Of a stretch of 64,000 bases of DNA, positions 43,302 through 54,445 are shown one piece after another. Source of the DNA: Halichoerus grypus (lineage: Eukaryota; Chordata; Mammalia; Carnivora; Phocidae); NCBI RefSeq assembly GCF_964656455.1, contig NC_135721.1:53327530-53391529 (forward strand), read 5' to 3'. The translations under genes were made by a program, and so were the position numbers. Positions within the stretch are counted from its first letter, which is position 1. Each line of letters opens with the position of its first letter. The notes below the pieces were generated by a model. That model did no database searches. It was not told the origin of the DNA and worked only from the letters and a program-made list of their open reading frames with translations.

Positions 43302-43880
43302 AAATTCTCTTTTTATCATGACTTTTCCCCATTTTAATTACTATGTGTCTTGGTGTGGCCCTCCTTGGGTTGATTTTGTTGGGGAATCTCTTTGCCTCCT
43401 GGATCTGGATTTCTGTTTCCTTCCCTAGATTCAGGAAATTTTCAGCTATTATTTCTTCAAAAAAATTGTCTGTCCCCTTTTTTCTCTCTCCTTCTGAAAT
43501 CCCTATAATGTGAATATTATTATGCTTGATGGTGTTGTTGAGTTCCCTAAGTCTATTTTTAGTTTTACTATTATTTTTTTCTCTCTCCTGTTCAGCTTGA
43601 TTGGTTTCCATTACCTGTCCTCCAGAATGCTGATCCATTCTGCTTCTCCCAGTCTACTATTTATTCTATCTAGTATATTTTAAATTTTAGTTATTAAATT
43701 CTTCATCTCTGATTGGTTCTTTTTTATGTTTTCTATTTCCTTGTTAAGGGTCTCACTGAAGTCTTCCATTTTTTTCTCAAGTCCTGTGAGTATCTTTATG
43801 ATCATTACTGTAAAGTCTTTCAGAGCTGAGCCCACTGATTTTTAAAGTTCCAGGTGTTAAGCTCCACTGATTGTAAGAAC
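43302..43880 (-). pseudogene. L1-F ORF1 remnant
   Basis: Minus-strand text with recognisable ORF1 core: [45 protein letters not shown]. Open from 43638 into the L1-E boundary at 43301. The coiled-coil region upstream (about 43640-43830) is broken. It diverges more from L1-A ORF1 than L1-B or L1-C do, consistent with an older element. Confidence 0.82.
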
Positions 43881-44240
43881 TTGCAAAATTATGCCCCTCT
43901 GGTTTTCAAAACCAAATGTTATAGGGACTCATGTTTCCTATATGAGTTGAGGTACTTGGTGTGAAGGTCTGTTTCTTTCATCTCTCCATGCCCACAACGT
44001 CCCTCCCTCTTGGGGATAGTCCTGTGGGTCTGTTTAGCTCCCGATTATGTGTCCACCCTTGCTACCCTCTTTGATGTGGCCTCTTCTCTACATTTAGCTG
44101 GGAAGAGTCTTTTCTGCCAGTCTTTGGGTGATTTTCTGGGTTATTTACACTGATGTGGGTGTTATCTAGTTTTATCTGTGGGGCAAGGTAAGCTTAGAAT
44201 TCTCCTTCTCTGCTACTTTCCCAGGAAGTCCATTATTTAA

Positions 44241-45300
44241 AAATTTTAAGCATGGGAGTGATCTATTCAGTTTTATATTTAAGAAAATTCACACTGCTGA
44301 TGACATGAAGGATGGTTTGAAGGTGATGCCATTAGAAATAAAAGATTGTAGGAGTTTAAATGAGGAGCAATAAGCTGAACTAAGACATATGTGGAAGCCA
44401 GGGAGTGATTAGAAGGGTTTGAGAAGTGTTTAGGAGGTAGAATCAAAAGAACCTGGTTATTATGATAAGAGTCAAGGTTATATGATGACTTCATAGTTCA
44501 AGTTTCCTCTTGTGGGCTGACAGATAGTGACACCATAGTGATAAGATGTGGAGCACAGACTGATAATTGGTATGGGGATATTTTGAAGGGAAGACAATAC
44601 TTTCTGTCCTTCACATGTATAGTTTGGTGAACAAATGAGATATCTAGAAGATTTCCATGAGGCTGTTAAAATATGGGTCAGGAACTCTGGAGAGATCCAT
44701 GCCATAAATACAAACTTGAGTCATTCCTGCTGAAGTCATGAGCATGAATGTCATCTCTATGGAAAGTGAATCGGGTGAGAAGGAAAGAAGGTAGTACCTT
44801 GAGAGACACTGACATTTTGAGAGAAAGCAGATGAGGGGCTAGCAGAAGTTCCAGAGAAAATTCATACAAAACAATCAGGAAGAGAATGGGGAGAGAATAG
44901 TGTCTTTTAAGCAAATAGATGAAAGAGCTTTAAGAAGATGGCTGTTTAGAGGGTTAAATGCGCCTGAGACAACAGGATGACTGGAGCTGGCAATTGGAAG
45001 GGCATAGTGGCCCTGGTGGGGAAATTCCATGGAACCATATGTTGGGGTAAAAGCTATAATGGGTAATGAGGGGCAAATGAGATATGAGACAGTAAGTGTA
45101 AGCAACTCCTTTGAGTTTCTTTCTCATGGCAACAAAGCAAAGCTCTGAGAAGAGGCCATAATATTAAGGGAAGATCTTATAAGGTAGGAGATAGGTGAGG
45201 TTTTTCTAACCTCCAGAGAAGGAGCCAAGAGAAAAGGATGATTGATTCTGTAGGAGAAGAGTTTAATTAATGGAGTGAGGAGGTAGAACTGGTTGAGCTC
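44241..45300 (+). repeat. Ancient repeat, right part (continuation of 39030-39363)
   Basis: 'catgggagtgatctattcag', 'ttcacactgctgatgacatg', 'aatgagatatctagaagattt', 'caggaactctggagag' and 'gtcatctctatggaaagtg' follow an old mammalian repeat I recognise by text but cannot name safely; L2-like. Frames on the minus strand here are not genes. Confidence 0.45.
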
Positions 45301-45539
45301 CAGAGCACAGGTGCAAAAATCAACCTTAGCCCAAACAAGGATATTTCATTTGCTAACTTAAAAAAATTATTCCTTTATACATTTATCAAAGTTCTATGCA
45401 CACACACACATAACACGCACATATGCGCACACACAAGATATCAAATCTAATAGAAGTGGATGATGAAAAACAATAACCCTCTCTATCATTCCTCTTCCCC
45501 CAGTTCCATTAGAAAGAAGGGATTTTTTTTTCACACTAA
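45301..45539. other. Spacer with CA repeat
   Basis: Interrupted CA/CG-like run at about 45399-45437. Nothing else recognised. Confidence 0.5.
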
Positions 45540-46215
45540 AATGTATTTTTATACTGATGATATAAAGAATATACATCTGCTATAAATAATTTTAATAGTG
45601 CATACAAATATAAATAAATACAACATATAAATTTATAAATTTATTTATAAATAAATAGCACACACAAATACAAATATAAAGAAAGTAAAGGTTGCTTAAA
45701 ATCCCAACCTCCTAAAATAATCACACTGAAGGGACTGTCTTGATATCTCATCCCTCTTCTTTGCCCTACATTAGCTTTATATTACTTTCTTAACCATATG
45801 GTAAACCTTGTGAATAGCCTAATGGGCTGCCTATGTAGTTTCTATATTTATATAACCATATATGTGTTTTGTTGGCCATTGTTTTACAAAAAAATGGGAT
45901 TATGTAATATGCACATTCTTGAATCTTGTTGTTCTCACTCAATATTAGGCTGTGGAATCACTCCAAGTCATCTGATATTACTCTAATTCATTCTTTTACT
46001 ATATAATATTCCAATATGTGGCCATATTTCAATATATTTAAACATTCCTTTATTAAAGAACATTTACTCTCAGCTCACTACAAACAGTTCTGCAATATAT
46101 GTCATTGTACCTATGCTCTCTTATATTAGTACTTTTATTTCTATGGAGTAGATTACCAGAGTAAAGTTGCAAGATCTAAGTGTATATATATTTTTAATTT
46201 TCATAGCTGTTGCTT
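45540..46215 (-). repeat. Old L1 fragment
   Basis: Minus orientation. 'gggattatgtaatatgcac', 'tattccaatatgtggccat', 'cagttctgcaatatatgtcattg' and 'atggagtagattaccagag' match the 3' region of old L1M-type elements, where younger L1s have 'tattccattgtat' and 'ttgctgggtc'. Strongly decayed. Confidence 0.6.
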
Positions 46216-47386
46216 GGTTGCCTAGTGAGTTAGGTATGGTGCTTCTTCTAGTGTGCCTTCCTATCCTGCAGAGACCAGAAGGCTAAAACCTATGCTTCTC
46301 AGAATCTACAGCCAGAATGTGACTTAGGTCGGCCAAATTTATGCAAGACTGGGAATACCAAAGTGAGGTAGAGACCTCATTTCTGCTGATATGAAATTTT
46401 TAGGTGGAATGTAAGGACATGGAAATTTTTGTTTGTGTCTTTGTTTGTTTTCCTGAAGTAGCATTATCAAAAGTCCCTATGTCCAGAAATAAACCAAATG
46501 TCCAGCAATAGAATGGAAATTAAGTTGTAGAATAGTCAGACAGTGGAGTACTGTGTACCAGTGCAATGAATTAGCTAAAACTACTAAAACTACCAGAATA
46601 TCTCAAAACCATACTCTGGAGGTAAAGAAGAGTCATAAAAGAATATATAGAGTATAGCCAACATTTGTGGTGCCCCTCACTCTATCTCATTAGCTCACTT
46701 GATTTCAGATAGCTGTGATGGACAGTAGCAGTGACTAGTGTGCCCACTCAAGTTCACAGTGAGGGGCCTGTGCTTTTCTGCCTTGAGCCTTTCTCAGAAC
46801 CGTGGGAAGCCACTCAGCCTGAACATGCAAAGGAGTTAAGCCCCTGAGAGCAACTCTTAACCAAATGGAGATGAAGTTGTGACTAATCCTGTCTCCTTTC
46901 TTTTGGTCTGGTGGGCCACTTCTGGAATGTGTTTTATACATTTTCACAGAGGGTACACAACAGGCCTATGCTTCAGTTGCCCACAGCAATAACCTGCACA
47001 ATCATGTTTTCTCTCTTCTCTAGTCTCTACTCCCTCTCCCACACTGCTGCTTCCTGGGCTCACATCTAAAATATACTACCTACATCCAACTTCTTTTCTT
47101 GGGCATTGCTTTCAAGGAAACTCAACTATGACATATTGTATGGTCCCATTTGTATGCAGTTCAAAACAGGCAAGATTAAATATTATATAGGGAGGTATGC
47201 ATGTAAGATAAACTATGAAGAAAAGCAGGAGAATGGTTAATATAAGAATTATGTAACATGCTCATCCCTGGAAGAGGGGAAGGAGCTATATTCTGGATAG
47301 AACACACAGTGGCTTCAAAGGTGCTAGTTGTGTTTGATTCCTTAAGCAATGTGTTTGGTAAATGGCATTTGTTCCATTATCTCTTT
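46216..47386. repeat. Mosaic of old L1 and LTR-like fragments
   Basis: About 46440-46660 and 47125-47280 read as an old L1 3' region in plus orientation ('accaaatgtccagcaatag', 'gtatggtcccatttgtatgcagt'). Between them, about 46661-47120 ends with 'ttcctgggctcacatctaaaatatactacctacatcc', similar to the end of MaLR-type LTRs. About 46250-46400 may belong to the same LTR-like group. Names are uncertain; no gene seen. Confidence 0.4.
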
Positions 47387-47403
47387 AAATTATTGGTTCT
47401 TGA
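47387..47403. repeat. TSD of the 66-bp L1 micro-insertion, left copy
   Basis: aaattattggttcttga here and, identical, at 47470-47486. It is preceded by a T-run, giving a TTT|AAAT step as preferred by L1 endonuclease. Confidence 0.9.
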
Positions 47404-47469
47404 TATAATGTTCAATGATTCATTAGTTCAGTATAACTTGAATTTAAATAAATAAAAAATAAATTTTAA
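47404..47469 (+). mobile_element. 66-bp L1 micro-insertion with inverted 5' part
   Basis: Last part 'ttgaatttaaataaataaa' and A-rich tail are the extreme 3' end of a carnivoran L1 in plus orientation. The first part, about 47404-47437 ('ttcaatgattcattagtt...gtataac'), matches the same L1 3'UTR in the opposite orientation; compare 'ttccatgattcattgttt...gtataac' at 33231-33256. So the insert seems to be a minimal twin-primed L1. Exact 17-bp TSD. Confidence 0.75.
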
Positions 47470-47470
47470 A

Positions 47471-48880
47471 AATTATTGGTTCTTGACTTTTTGGTCTCAG
47501 GACCCCTTTACACTCTTAAAAATTACTGCAGATTCCAAAGGATTTCTGTTTATATGAGCTAAATCTCAAGCAATTAAAAAAAAAAAAACATTTGTGTTAG
47601 CTTATTTGAAAATTTTAATAATAAACTCATTACCCAATAACATAAATAATTTATTTTAATGAAAATAACTTATTTTCTAAAACCAAACCAAACCAAACCA
47701 AATTGAATTAAAAGAGTGGCATTTTTTTCATTTTTCTAAATTTCTTTAATATCAGGCTTAATAGAAGACAGCTAGATTCTCATATCTGCTCTGTCATTCT
47801 ATTCATCCTATAGAATTATGCAAATTTTTGAAGAATGAAAGAAAACCAAGCCTCACACAGCTATGCAGTTGGGAAATGGAGCAGTATTTGAATACTTTTT
47901 CTCTTGTTAATCTAACTATGTGTATTCTTTGGTACTGCATCCAAACTTGACAAGTGGTAGTTTCTTAAGGGTTAGTTGCTGTGTGGTATCTAAAACTGTA
48001 TCAGTGAATTTTTAATACTCCATTACAGTAAAATCATTGGTTTTCTTGCACTTTGAATGGACCTTTTACCCATGCATGATTTTATGACATCCATTTGGTC
48101 ATTCAGAAAATAATGGTTCAGTGAGTTATGCAGAACTTCTAAATGTTGACACATTTCATTCTGCAACATCAAAAAAATCACATTCATCAATATCACTATT
48201 GATCTCATCAGAAAAGTCTTTAAATATTGGGAACTATTAAGCTCATAGTGTTGAATACAAGTTTTCCAAATTTCTAATTATTGAAAGCTCAAATTCTACA
48301 ATTAGCAACAAATACTATCAGTTGTTTTCCTTGAAGTGACAGGCTCACTTCATTCATTCTTGAGAAAATGTCTGCCAGGTTACCAACCCTAAATAATCAT
48401 AGTTTGTCTATTAGTTGTTCTTTCAAGTACAAATCATGCTCTTTGAACAAAGAGGCTAGTTCAGCTCACAACACAATCACACAGTGCTTTACCTCAAGAC
48501 AATCATCATACTTCTGTGGGCAGCAGAAGTGCGTTGTGCATATGTCTCATTTCATTATGTGTACTTGAGTCAAGATTTAATAAAATCAATCATTTTTACA
48601 GCTTCATCAAAGACATTCTTAAGTGAAGCTGGCATTCTTTCAACTGCAAGTGCATACTGGTGAAGAATACAATGACTACCAGTACAGTTTGGTGCCACTG
48701 CCTTGGTTCAGGCTCCAGCATTTTTACCCACCATTGTTTTGCATCAGGCATGCAAATGTCAGCACAGTGCAAAAGGCAAATAATGTCTCAGTATAGTTAT
48801 AAAAATAGTTTTGACCTCCTGAAAGGGTCTCAGAGAACTCTAGACCAAGCTTTGAGAGCTTGAAGTTGTGCTTACATTAT
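47471..48880 (-). pseudogene. Fossil hAT-type DNA transposon with transposase remnants
   Basis: Left end 'tattggttcttgactttttgg' with 'tctcaggacccctttacac' resembles hAT-Charlie inverted ends (CAGTGGTTCT...). On the minus strand, in shifting frames, transposase text is readable: SHCILHQYALAVERMPASL and NVFDEAVKMIDFIKS (about 48707-48574), LFKEHDLYLKEQ, GNLADIFSRMNEVSLSLQG (about 48455-48312), and EMCQHLEVLH (about 48160-48130). This order matches the catalytic and dimerisation parts of hAT transposases, also found in ZBED/FAM200-type host genes. Stops and frameshifts throughout show it is dead. The right end is not resolved. A processed pseudogene of a hAT-derived host gene is possible but less likely given the terminal sequence. 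Confidence 0.72.
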
Positions 48881-49086
48881 ATACAACTTTTTAATATATA
48901 TTTCCCAATAATAAAAAAGATAAGTCAAGTTCCTATGCTGCTAATAGTCATTTTATAAAGTCATTTCGTTCCCTTTACTAACTGTATAAGAAGCAGATTT
49001 CTTGTTCAATGGGGCTTCCTCTTCTTTTGACACGTAGTACCAAACACTATCACTCCCTCCCCCAAGTCATTCAAACAGTTGCCCTT
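48881..49086. other. Short unrecognised spacer
   Basis: Nothing recognised between the hAT fossil and the next L1. Confidence 0.4.
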
Positions 49087-50993
49087 TTTTTTAAGTAATA
49101 AACTTAATATTTTAGAGCAATTTTTAGATTCACAGTAAAACTGAGCAGAAAGTACAGATAGTTCCCATATATTCCCAGTCCTCACGCACAACAGTATCTC
49201 CCACTATTGACATTCTGTACCACAGTGGTTAATGATTAACTTACACTGACATCATTATTACCCAAAGTTCATAGTCTACATTAGGATTCAGTCTCCAAGT
49301 TCTATATTCTGTAGGTTTTGTAAAAAGTATAATTACATGTATCCATCATTGTAGTATCACACAGAATAGTTTTACTGTCTAAAAACCCTCTATGCGCTGC
49401 CTGCTTATCCCGCCCTTCCTCCAACCCCTGGCAATCACTGATCCTTTTACTGTTTCTATAACTTTTTCTTTTCCAGAATGTCATATAGTGGGAATCTATA
49501 TGTAGCCTTTTCAGATTGGCTCTTTCACTTAGTTATATGCATTTGATTTTCCTCTGTATCTTTTCATGGCTTGATAGCTCATCTCTTTTTAACCTTGAAT
49601 TCCATTATCTGGATATATTAGTTTATCAATCCATTCACCAACTGAAGGACATCTTGGCTGTTTCTAAGTTTTGGAAATTATTGATAAGCTGCTATAAACA
49701 TCCTTGTGCAGGTTTTTGTGTGAACATAAATGTTCAGTTCATTTGGGTAAATACCAAAGAGTGTGATCGCTGAAGCACATGGTAAGAGTATATTTGGTTT
49801 TGTAAGAAATTCTAAACTGTCTTCCAAAATGGTTGTACTGTGTTGCATTTTCACCAGCAATAAGTGAGAGTTCCTGTTACTCCACATCCTCACCACCACT
49901 TGGTGCTGCCAGTATTGTGGATTATGACCATTCTAGTAGGTGTATAGTGGTATCTAATTGTTGTTTTAATTTGCTATTCCCTTGTGATTATGAAGTTGAA
50001 CATCTTTTCATGTGCTTACTGGCCATCTACATGTCTTCTTTGGCAAGGTGTCTGTTCAGGTTTTTGTCCCCTTTTAAAATCAGGCTGTTTGTTTTCTTGT
50101 TGAATTCTAAGAGTTCTTTATATATTTTGTTTAACAGTCTTTATCAGAAGTGTCTTTTGCAAATATATTCTCCCAGACTAAGGCTTGTCTTCTCATTCTC
50201 TTGGCATTGACTTAACAAAGCAGACATTTTAAGTTTTAATGAATTCAGCTTATCAATTATTTCTTTCGTGGTTTGTGCCTTTGATGTGGTACCTAAAAAG
50301 TTATCACCGTACCGAAAAACAATTAGGTTTTCTCCTGTGTTATTTCCTAGGAGTTTTATGGTTTTGTGTTTTACATTTAGGTCTATGATCCATTTTAAGT
50401 TACTTTTTGTGAAGGTGTAAAGTCTGTGTTTGGATTCCTTTTTTTTTTTTTATGTGGATACCCATTTGTTCCAGCATCATTTGTTGTAAAGACCATCTTT
50501 GCTCCATTGTATTGACTCTGCTTCTTTGTCAAAGATTCGTTAACTATAGTCATATGGGTCTATTTCTGGGCTCCATTCTGTTCCATTGATCTATTTGTTT
50601 ATTCTTGTGCCAATACCACACTGACTTGATCACTGGGGTTTTACAGTAAGTCTTGAAGTAGAGTAGTGTCAGTCCTCCAACTCTGTTCTTGTCCTTCAGT
50701 AATGAATGACTATTCTGGGTCTTTTGCCTCTCCATGTAAATTTTAGACTTAGTTTCTCAATATTCACAAGATAACTTGCTGGGTTCTTTTTATTGGGATT
50801 GCATATTGCATTGAACGTATAGATGAAATTGACAAGAACTGATATCTCAACAATATTGAGTTTTCTTATCCATGAGCATGGAATATTTCTATAATTATCT
50901 AGTTTTTCTTTGACATCAGAGTTGTAGTTTTCTTCATAGAGATATCATATAAATTTTGTTAGATACCATTTGGCTTTCATACTCCTAAAAAGT
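49087..50993 (-). mobile_element. Old L1, 3' portion
   Basis: Minus orientation. T-run at 49087, then an old-type 3'UTR ('gattcacagtaaaactgagcag', 'cccctggcaatcactgatcc'). Decayed ORF2 text follows: 'ggacatcttggctgtttc', 'cttgtgccaataccacactgac' and 'tctatttctgggctcc', in the order expected. ORF2 remnants such as FKTYCKTPVIKSVWYWHKNKQIDQWNRME are visible at 50550-50735. Many indels. Clearly older than L1-A to E. Confidence 0.85.
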
Positions 50994-51992
50994 TTATAAA
51001 TTTTAACCCAGGCAGTTTAATGACACATTTTTGCCTTGGGAGCATTTTGACAATGCTTAAAAGCCAAGTTATTAAACTCTAAGTTTTAGATTACCAAATG
51101 AAGTTTTTGACAGGTACCTTCATAACAAGTTTACCAAGAAAGTGTCAAAAAAGTCTGGATAGTAGTCTTATAAAATGGGATGAGGAATGAAATGTTGGTC
51201 AGGGATATCTACTGAGGACATAACTATTTTAACTTAACCACTTTAAAGTGTTGATAACTACATGACCCATGATAAAATAACTGCATCAAGATGTCCTGTT
51301 TGGGTTACTATTGCCATAAAAATGCAAGTTAGCATCTGCAATCTAGTCTGACAGCAAAATCCAGTGTAACTCAAGTATTCCAGTTGGTAAATCCCAAAAC
51401 ATATAAATATGATTCTTGGAGTCCCTAAATAGGAGGATTTCATTTCATTTTTGTGCCATAAACCTTAAGCCGCAGTAATTTCTACTTTTGCTTCTTTTTT
51501 CTCTGGTATTGTGTGACTCTTAAATAATTATGCCACTATTTATGCTCTTCCAGCTCATGCATTTCATATCTCCCATTTGTTTCTAGGGTGAATATTTCAT
51601 GTGGATTTCTAGTATCATTTTTAGTGATTCATAATCACATTCTACAAGCCAACATTTTCTGTGCTTGGTTTCAGCTCCAGCATAGTATTTTTGGAGAGCT
51701 TGTTCAACTAGTTTAGGGTTTTCCTGAGGCCAAAAATTAATCCAACGACCCACAGACAAAAGCAGTAATACATTGGTGGGTAGATGCTATGATTTAACCA
51801 TGTGTTTTGTTCTCACTGAGAAAATCTCTTGGGTAATTTTGGAAAACAAATTAAAAAGTAATGAATTTCTAAGTGATTAAGGATTGCATTTGTATATGCA
51901 GCTATTCTTTTTACCATGATATTTCCAGTATATTTAGGCATTTTAGCCCCAATATTTGAAATGTAAAATCTCATAGTATTATATACAATAAG
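50994..51992. other. Single-copy AT-rich spacer
   Basis: No gene or clear repeat. A 61-codon frame at 51258-51443 (minus) shows no family feature. Confidence 0.45.
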
Positions 51993-53450
51993 AATGCATT
52001 TCTATGATCAATTAATTTATGACAAAGGAGCTAAGAATATGTAATGGGGAAAGAACAGTGTTTTCAATGTACAGTGTTGGGAAAACTGGACAACCACATG
52101 CAAAAGAATTAAACTGGACCACTATCTTACACCATACACAAAAACTAACTCAAAACGGATTAAAGACTTGAATGTAAGACCTGAAATCATAAAATTGCTA
52201 GTAGAAAACAAGTGGTAAGCAAAGACAACAAAAGCAAAAATAGATAAGTAGAACTACATCAAACTAAAAAGCTTCTGCACAACAAAGGAAACTGTCAACA
52301 AAATGAAAAGACAACCTACTGAATGGGAGAAAATATTTGCAAATTATATTTCTCATAAGGGGTTAATTTCCAAAATATATAGGGAACATACATAACTTAA
52401 TAGCAAGAAAGCCAAACAATCAGATTAAAAAATGGGCAGAGAATCTGAATAGATGTTTTTCTAAAGAAGACATAGAGATGGCCAATAGGTAGGTACATGA
52501 ATAAATGCTCAACATCCTTGATCATCAGGGAAATGCAAATCAAAACCACAATGAAATGTCACCTCACACCTGTCAGAATGGCAATTATCAAACAGACAAG
52601 AAAGAACAAGTGTTGGTGAGGCTGTGGAGAAAAGGGAATTCTTGTGTGCAATTGATGCAAATGTAAATTGGTACTGCCACTATGGAAAATAGAATGGAGG
52701 TTCCTCAAAAAATGAAAAATATAACTACTATATGATCCAGCAGTTCCACTTCTGGGTATTTATCCAAAGAGAGTGAAAACACTAACTCGAAAAGATGTAT
52801 GCACCTCCATGTCTATTATAGCATCACTTATAATTGCCAAGATATGGAAACAACCTAAGTGTGCCTTGATATGGATAAAACAATAAGGAATACATATACA
52901 ATGGAATATTATTCAGCCATAAAAAGAATGAAATTTTGCCATTTGTGACAACATGGATGGACCTTCAGGGCATTATGATAAGTTAAATAAGTCAGACAGA
53001 GAAAGACAAATACCATATGATCTCACTTACATGTGGAATCTAAACAAAAATTAAATTAAATAAATGAAGAAAAACAAGTTAATAGATACATAGATAGTTG
53101 ATTGCCAAAGGCAGAGGTTGGGGGTGGGCAAAATGGTGAAGGGAGTCAAAAGGAACAAACTTCCAGTTATTAAATAAATCAGTCCTGGGGATGAAATGTA
53201 CAGCATGGTAACTATAGTTAATAATAATGTACTACATATCTGAAAGCTTCTAAGAGAGTAAATCTTTAAAATTCTTATCACAAAAACTTTATAGCTATGT
53301 ATGGTGATGGATGTTAACTAGAATTATTGTGGTGATCATTTTGCAATATATACAAATATTGAATCACTATGTTGTACATCTGAAACTAATATAAGGTTGT
53401 ATGTCAATTATACCTCAACAACAAAAAAAAACAATAAAAGGATGTACTCC
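51993..53450 (+). mobile_element. Old L1, 5'-truncated
   Basis: Plus orientation. Begins in ORF2 ('attaatttatgacaaaggagc', the LIFDKG region), continues through 'aatgggagaaaatatttgc' and 'acctcacacctgtcagaatgg' to the ORF2 end, then 'atacaatggaatattattcagcc', an old-type 3'UTR and an A-run near 53430. 'acaataag' before and 'acaataaaag' after it could be a decayed TSD. Stops throughout. Confidence 0.88.
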
Positions 53451-54023
53451 TATAAACTTCTTTTTATAACTATAATATTTTTAAATAAATGTGGTCAGAT
53501 TTTAGCCCAGGGTATTCATTGTAGATAATTGTGCCTGGCTGGCTTTTAATATTTAGTTTTAGAGTTGCAGAACTGTGGTTTAATGTACCTACTTCCTTTA
53601 TTATTGTTTTGTTTGTGGGTTATGGCCTTTTTTGTTGTACCTCGCCCCCTTCCTTATAGTGATCCTTCGCTGTTTTAAAAAATACATCTGGAAATCTTTA
53701 AAAAAGTTCCAGTTAATGGACATTGACTATTCATGACTTGTTTTCTATGAATTCTGCAATGATGTTGGGGTTTAATACTGGCTAACAAACAGTTCTCAGA
53801 ATATTCTGATTCTGCAGGAATTTAGAAAAGTGATCGAGGCTACATCTCTCTGATATTTTGACATCTGTCAAAGAATGCACTAGTCAGTGAAACCAGCAAT
53901 TTTTTTTCAAAGAGATATTTCACTCCTCAAACTTGTTTTGCTGAATTTGAATGCTTAAAAAATAATTATTTCACCTTTTAAACTTTATGACAGCTAGATC
54001 CTAGAGATGACCAGGTTTTTTGC
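53451..54023. other. Single-copy spacer
   Basis: AT-rich; nothing recognised. Confidence 0.45.
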
Positions 54024-54037
54024 CTCTCATAGCTCTT
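54024..54037. repeat. TSD of minus-strand SINE, left copy
   Basis: ctctcatagctctt here and at 54235-54248, exact. Confidence 0.93.
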
Positions 54038-54234
54038 TTTTTTTTTTTTTAAAGATTTTATTTGAGAGAGAGGGAGAGAGAGAGCACAAGCAGGGAGAGT
54101 GGCAGGCAGAGGGAGAGGGAGAAGCAGACTCCTCGCTGAGCAGAGAGCCCGATGTGGGGCTCGATCCCAGGACCCTGGGATCATGACCTGAGCTGAAGGC
54201 AGACGCTTAACCGACTGAGCCACCCAGGTGCCCC
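54038..54234 (-). mobile_element. Can-SINE
   Basis: Minus orientation: T-run, 'aaagattttatttgagagag', GA-rich middle, reversed head 'gactgagccacccaggtgcccc'. The 121-aa minus-strand frame at 53978-54343 (containing GTWVAQSVKRLPSAQVMIPG) is the SINE translated, not a gene. Confidence 0.95.
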
Positions 54235-54284
54235 CTCTCATAGCTCTTAATAAAAATCCAAGAGTTTTACAACACTGAAAAGTA

Positions 54285-54445
54285 GCAAAGTATAGTGGGA
54301 AGGACCTCAGCTTTAAATGAGAAGTCCCAACTTCAAATTCCATTTCTGCAACATACTAGCTATTTGACTGTGAACAAATTATTTAGCTTAAGCTTTGATT
54401 TCTGTCAATCGGGGCTCTTTGGTTTACATGGCTATTGTGAAAATC
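54285..54445 (+). repeat. MIR fragment
   Basis: 'agtatagtgggaaggacctc', 'catttctgcaacatactagc', 'tgactgtgaacaaattatttagc' in MIR order, plus orientation. Confidence 0.65.

Larger units (their letters stand above)
39364..44240 (-). mobile_element. L1-F: old, rearranged L1 hosting L1-E
   Basis: Minus-strand L1 of an older type, flanked by aaattttaa at 39355-39363 and 44241-44249. Parts on the plus strand: 3'UTR (39364-39602), a small ORF2 piece in the opposite orientation (39603-39790), ORF2 pieces (39791-41315), then L1-E, then ORF1 (43302-about 43880) and a 5'UTR-like end (to 44240). Part of ORF2, including the palm, is missing. Its 3'UTR resembles one of the two modules in the young L1s. 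Confidence 0.8.

Noticed and set aside
42576..43337. 253-aa plus-strand open frame with polymerase-like text
   Set aside because: It spans the L1-E inversion junction. The recognisable part is inverted L1 ORF2, and the start and end are unrelated reads of L1 and flank.
53978..54343. 121-aa minus-strand frame as a gene
   Set aside because: Most of it translates the Can-SINE at 54038-54234; the same peptide words occur at other SINE copies (25047-25289).
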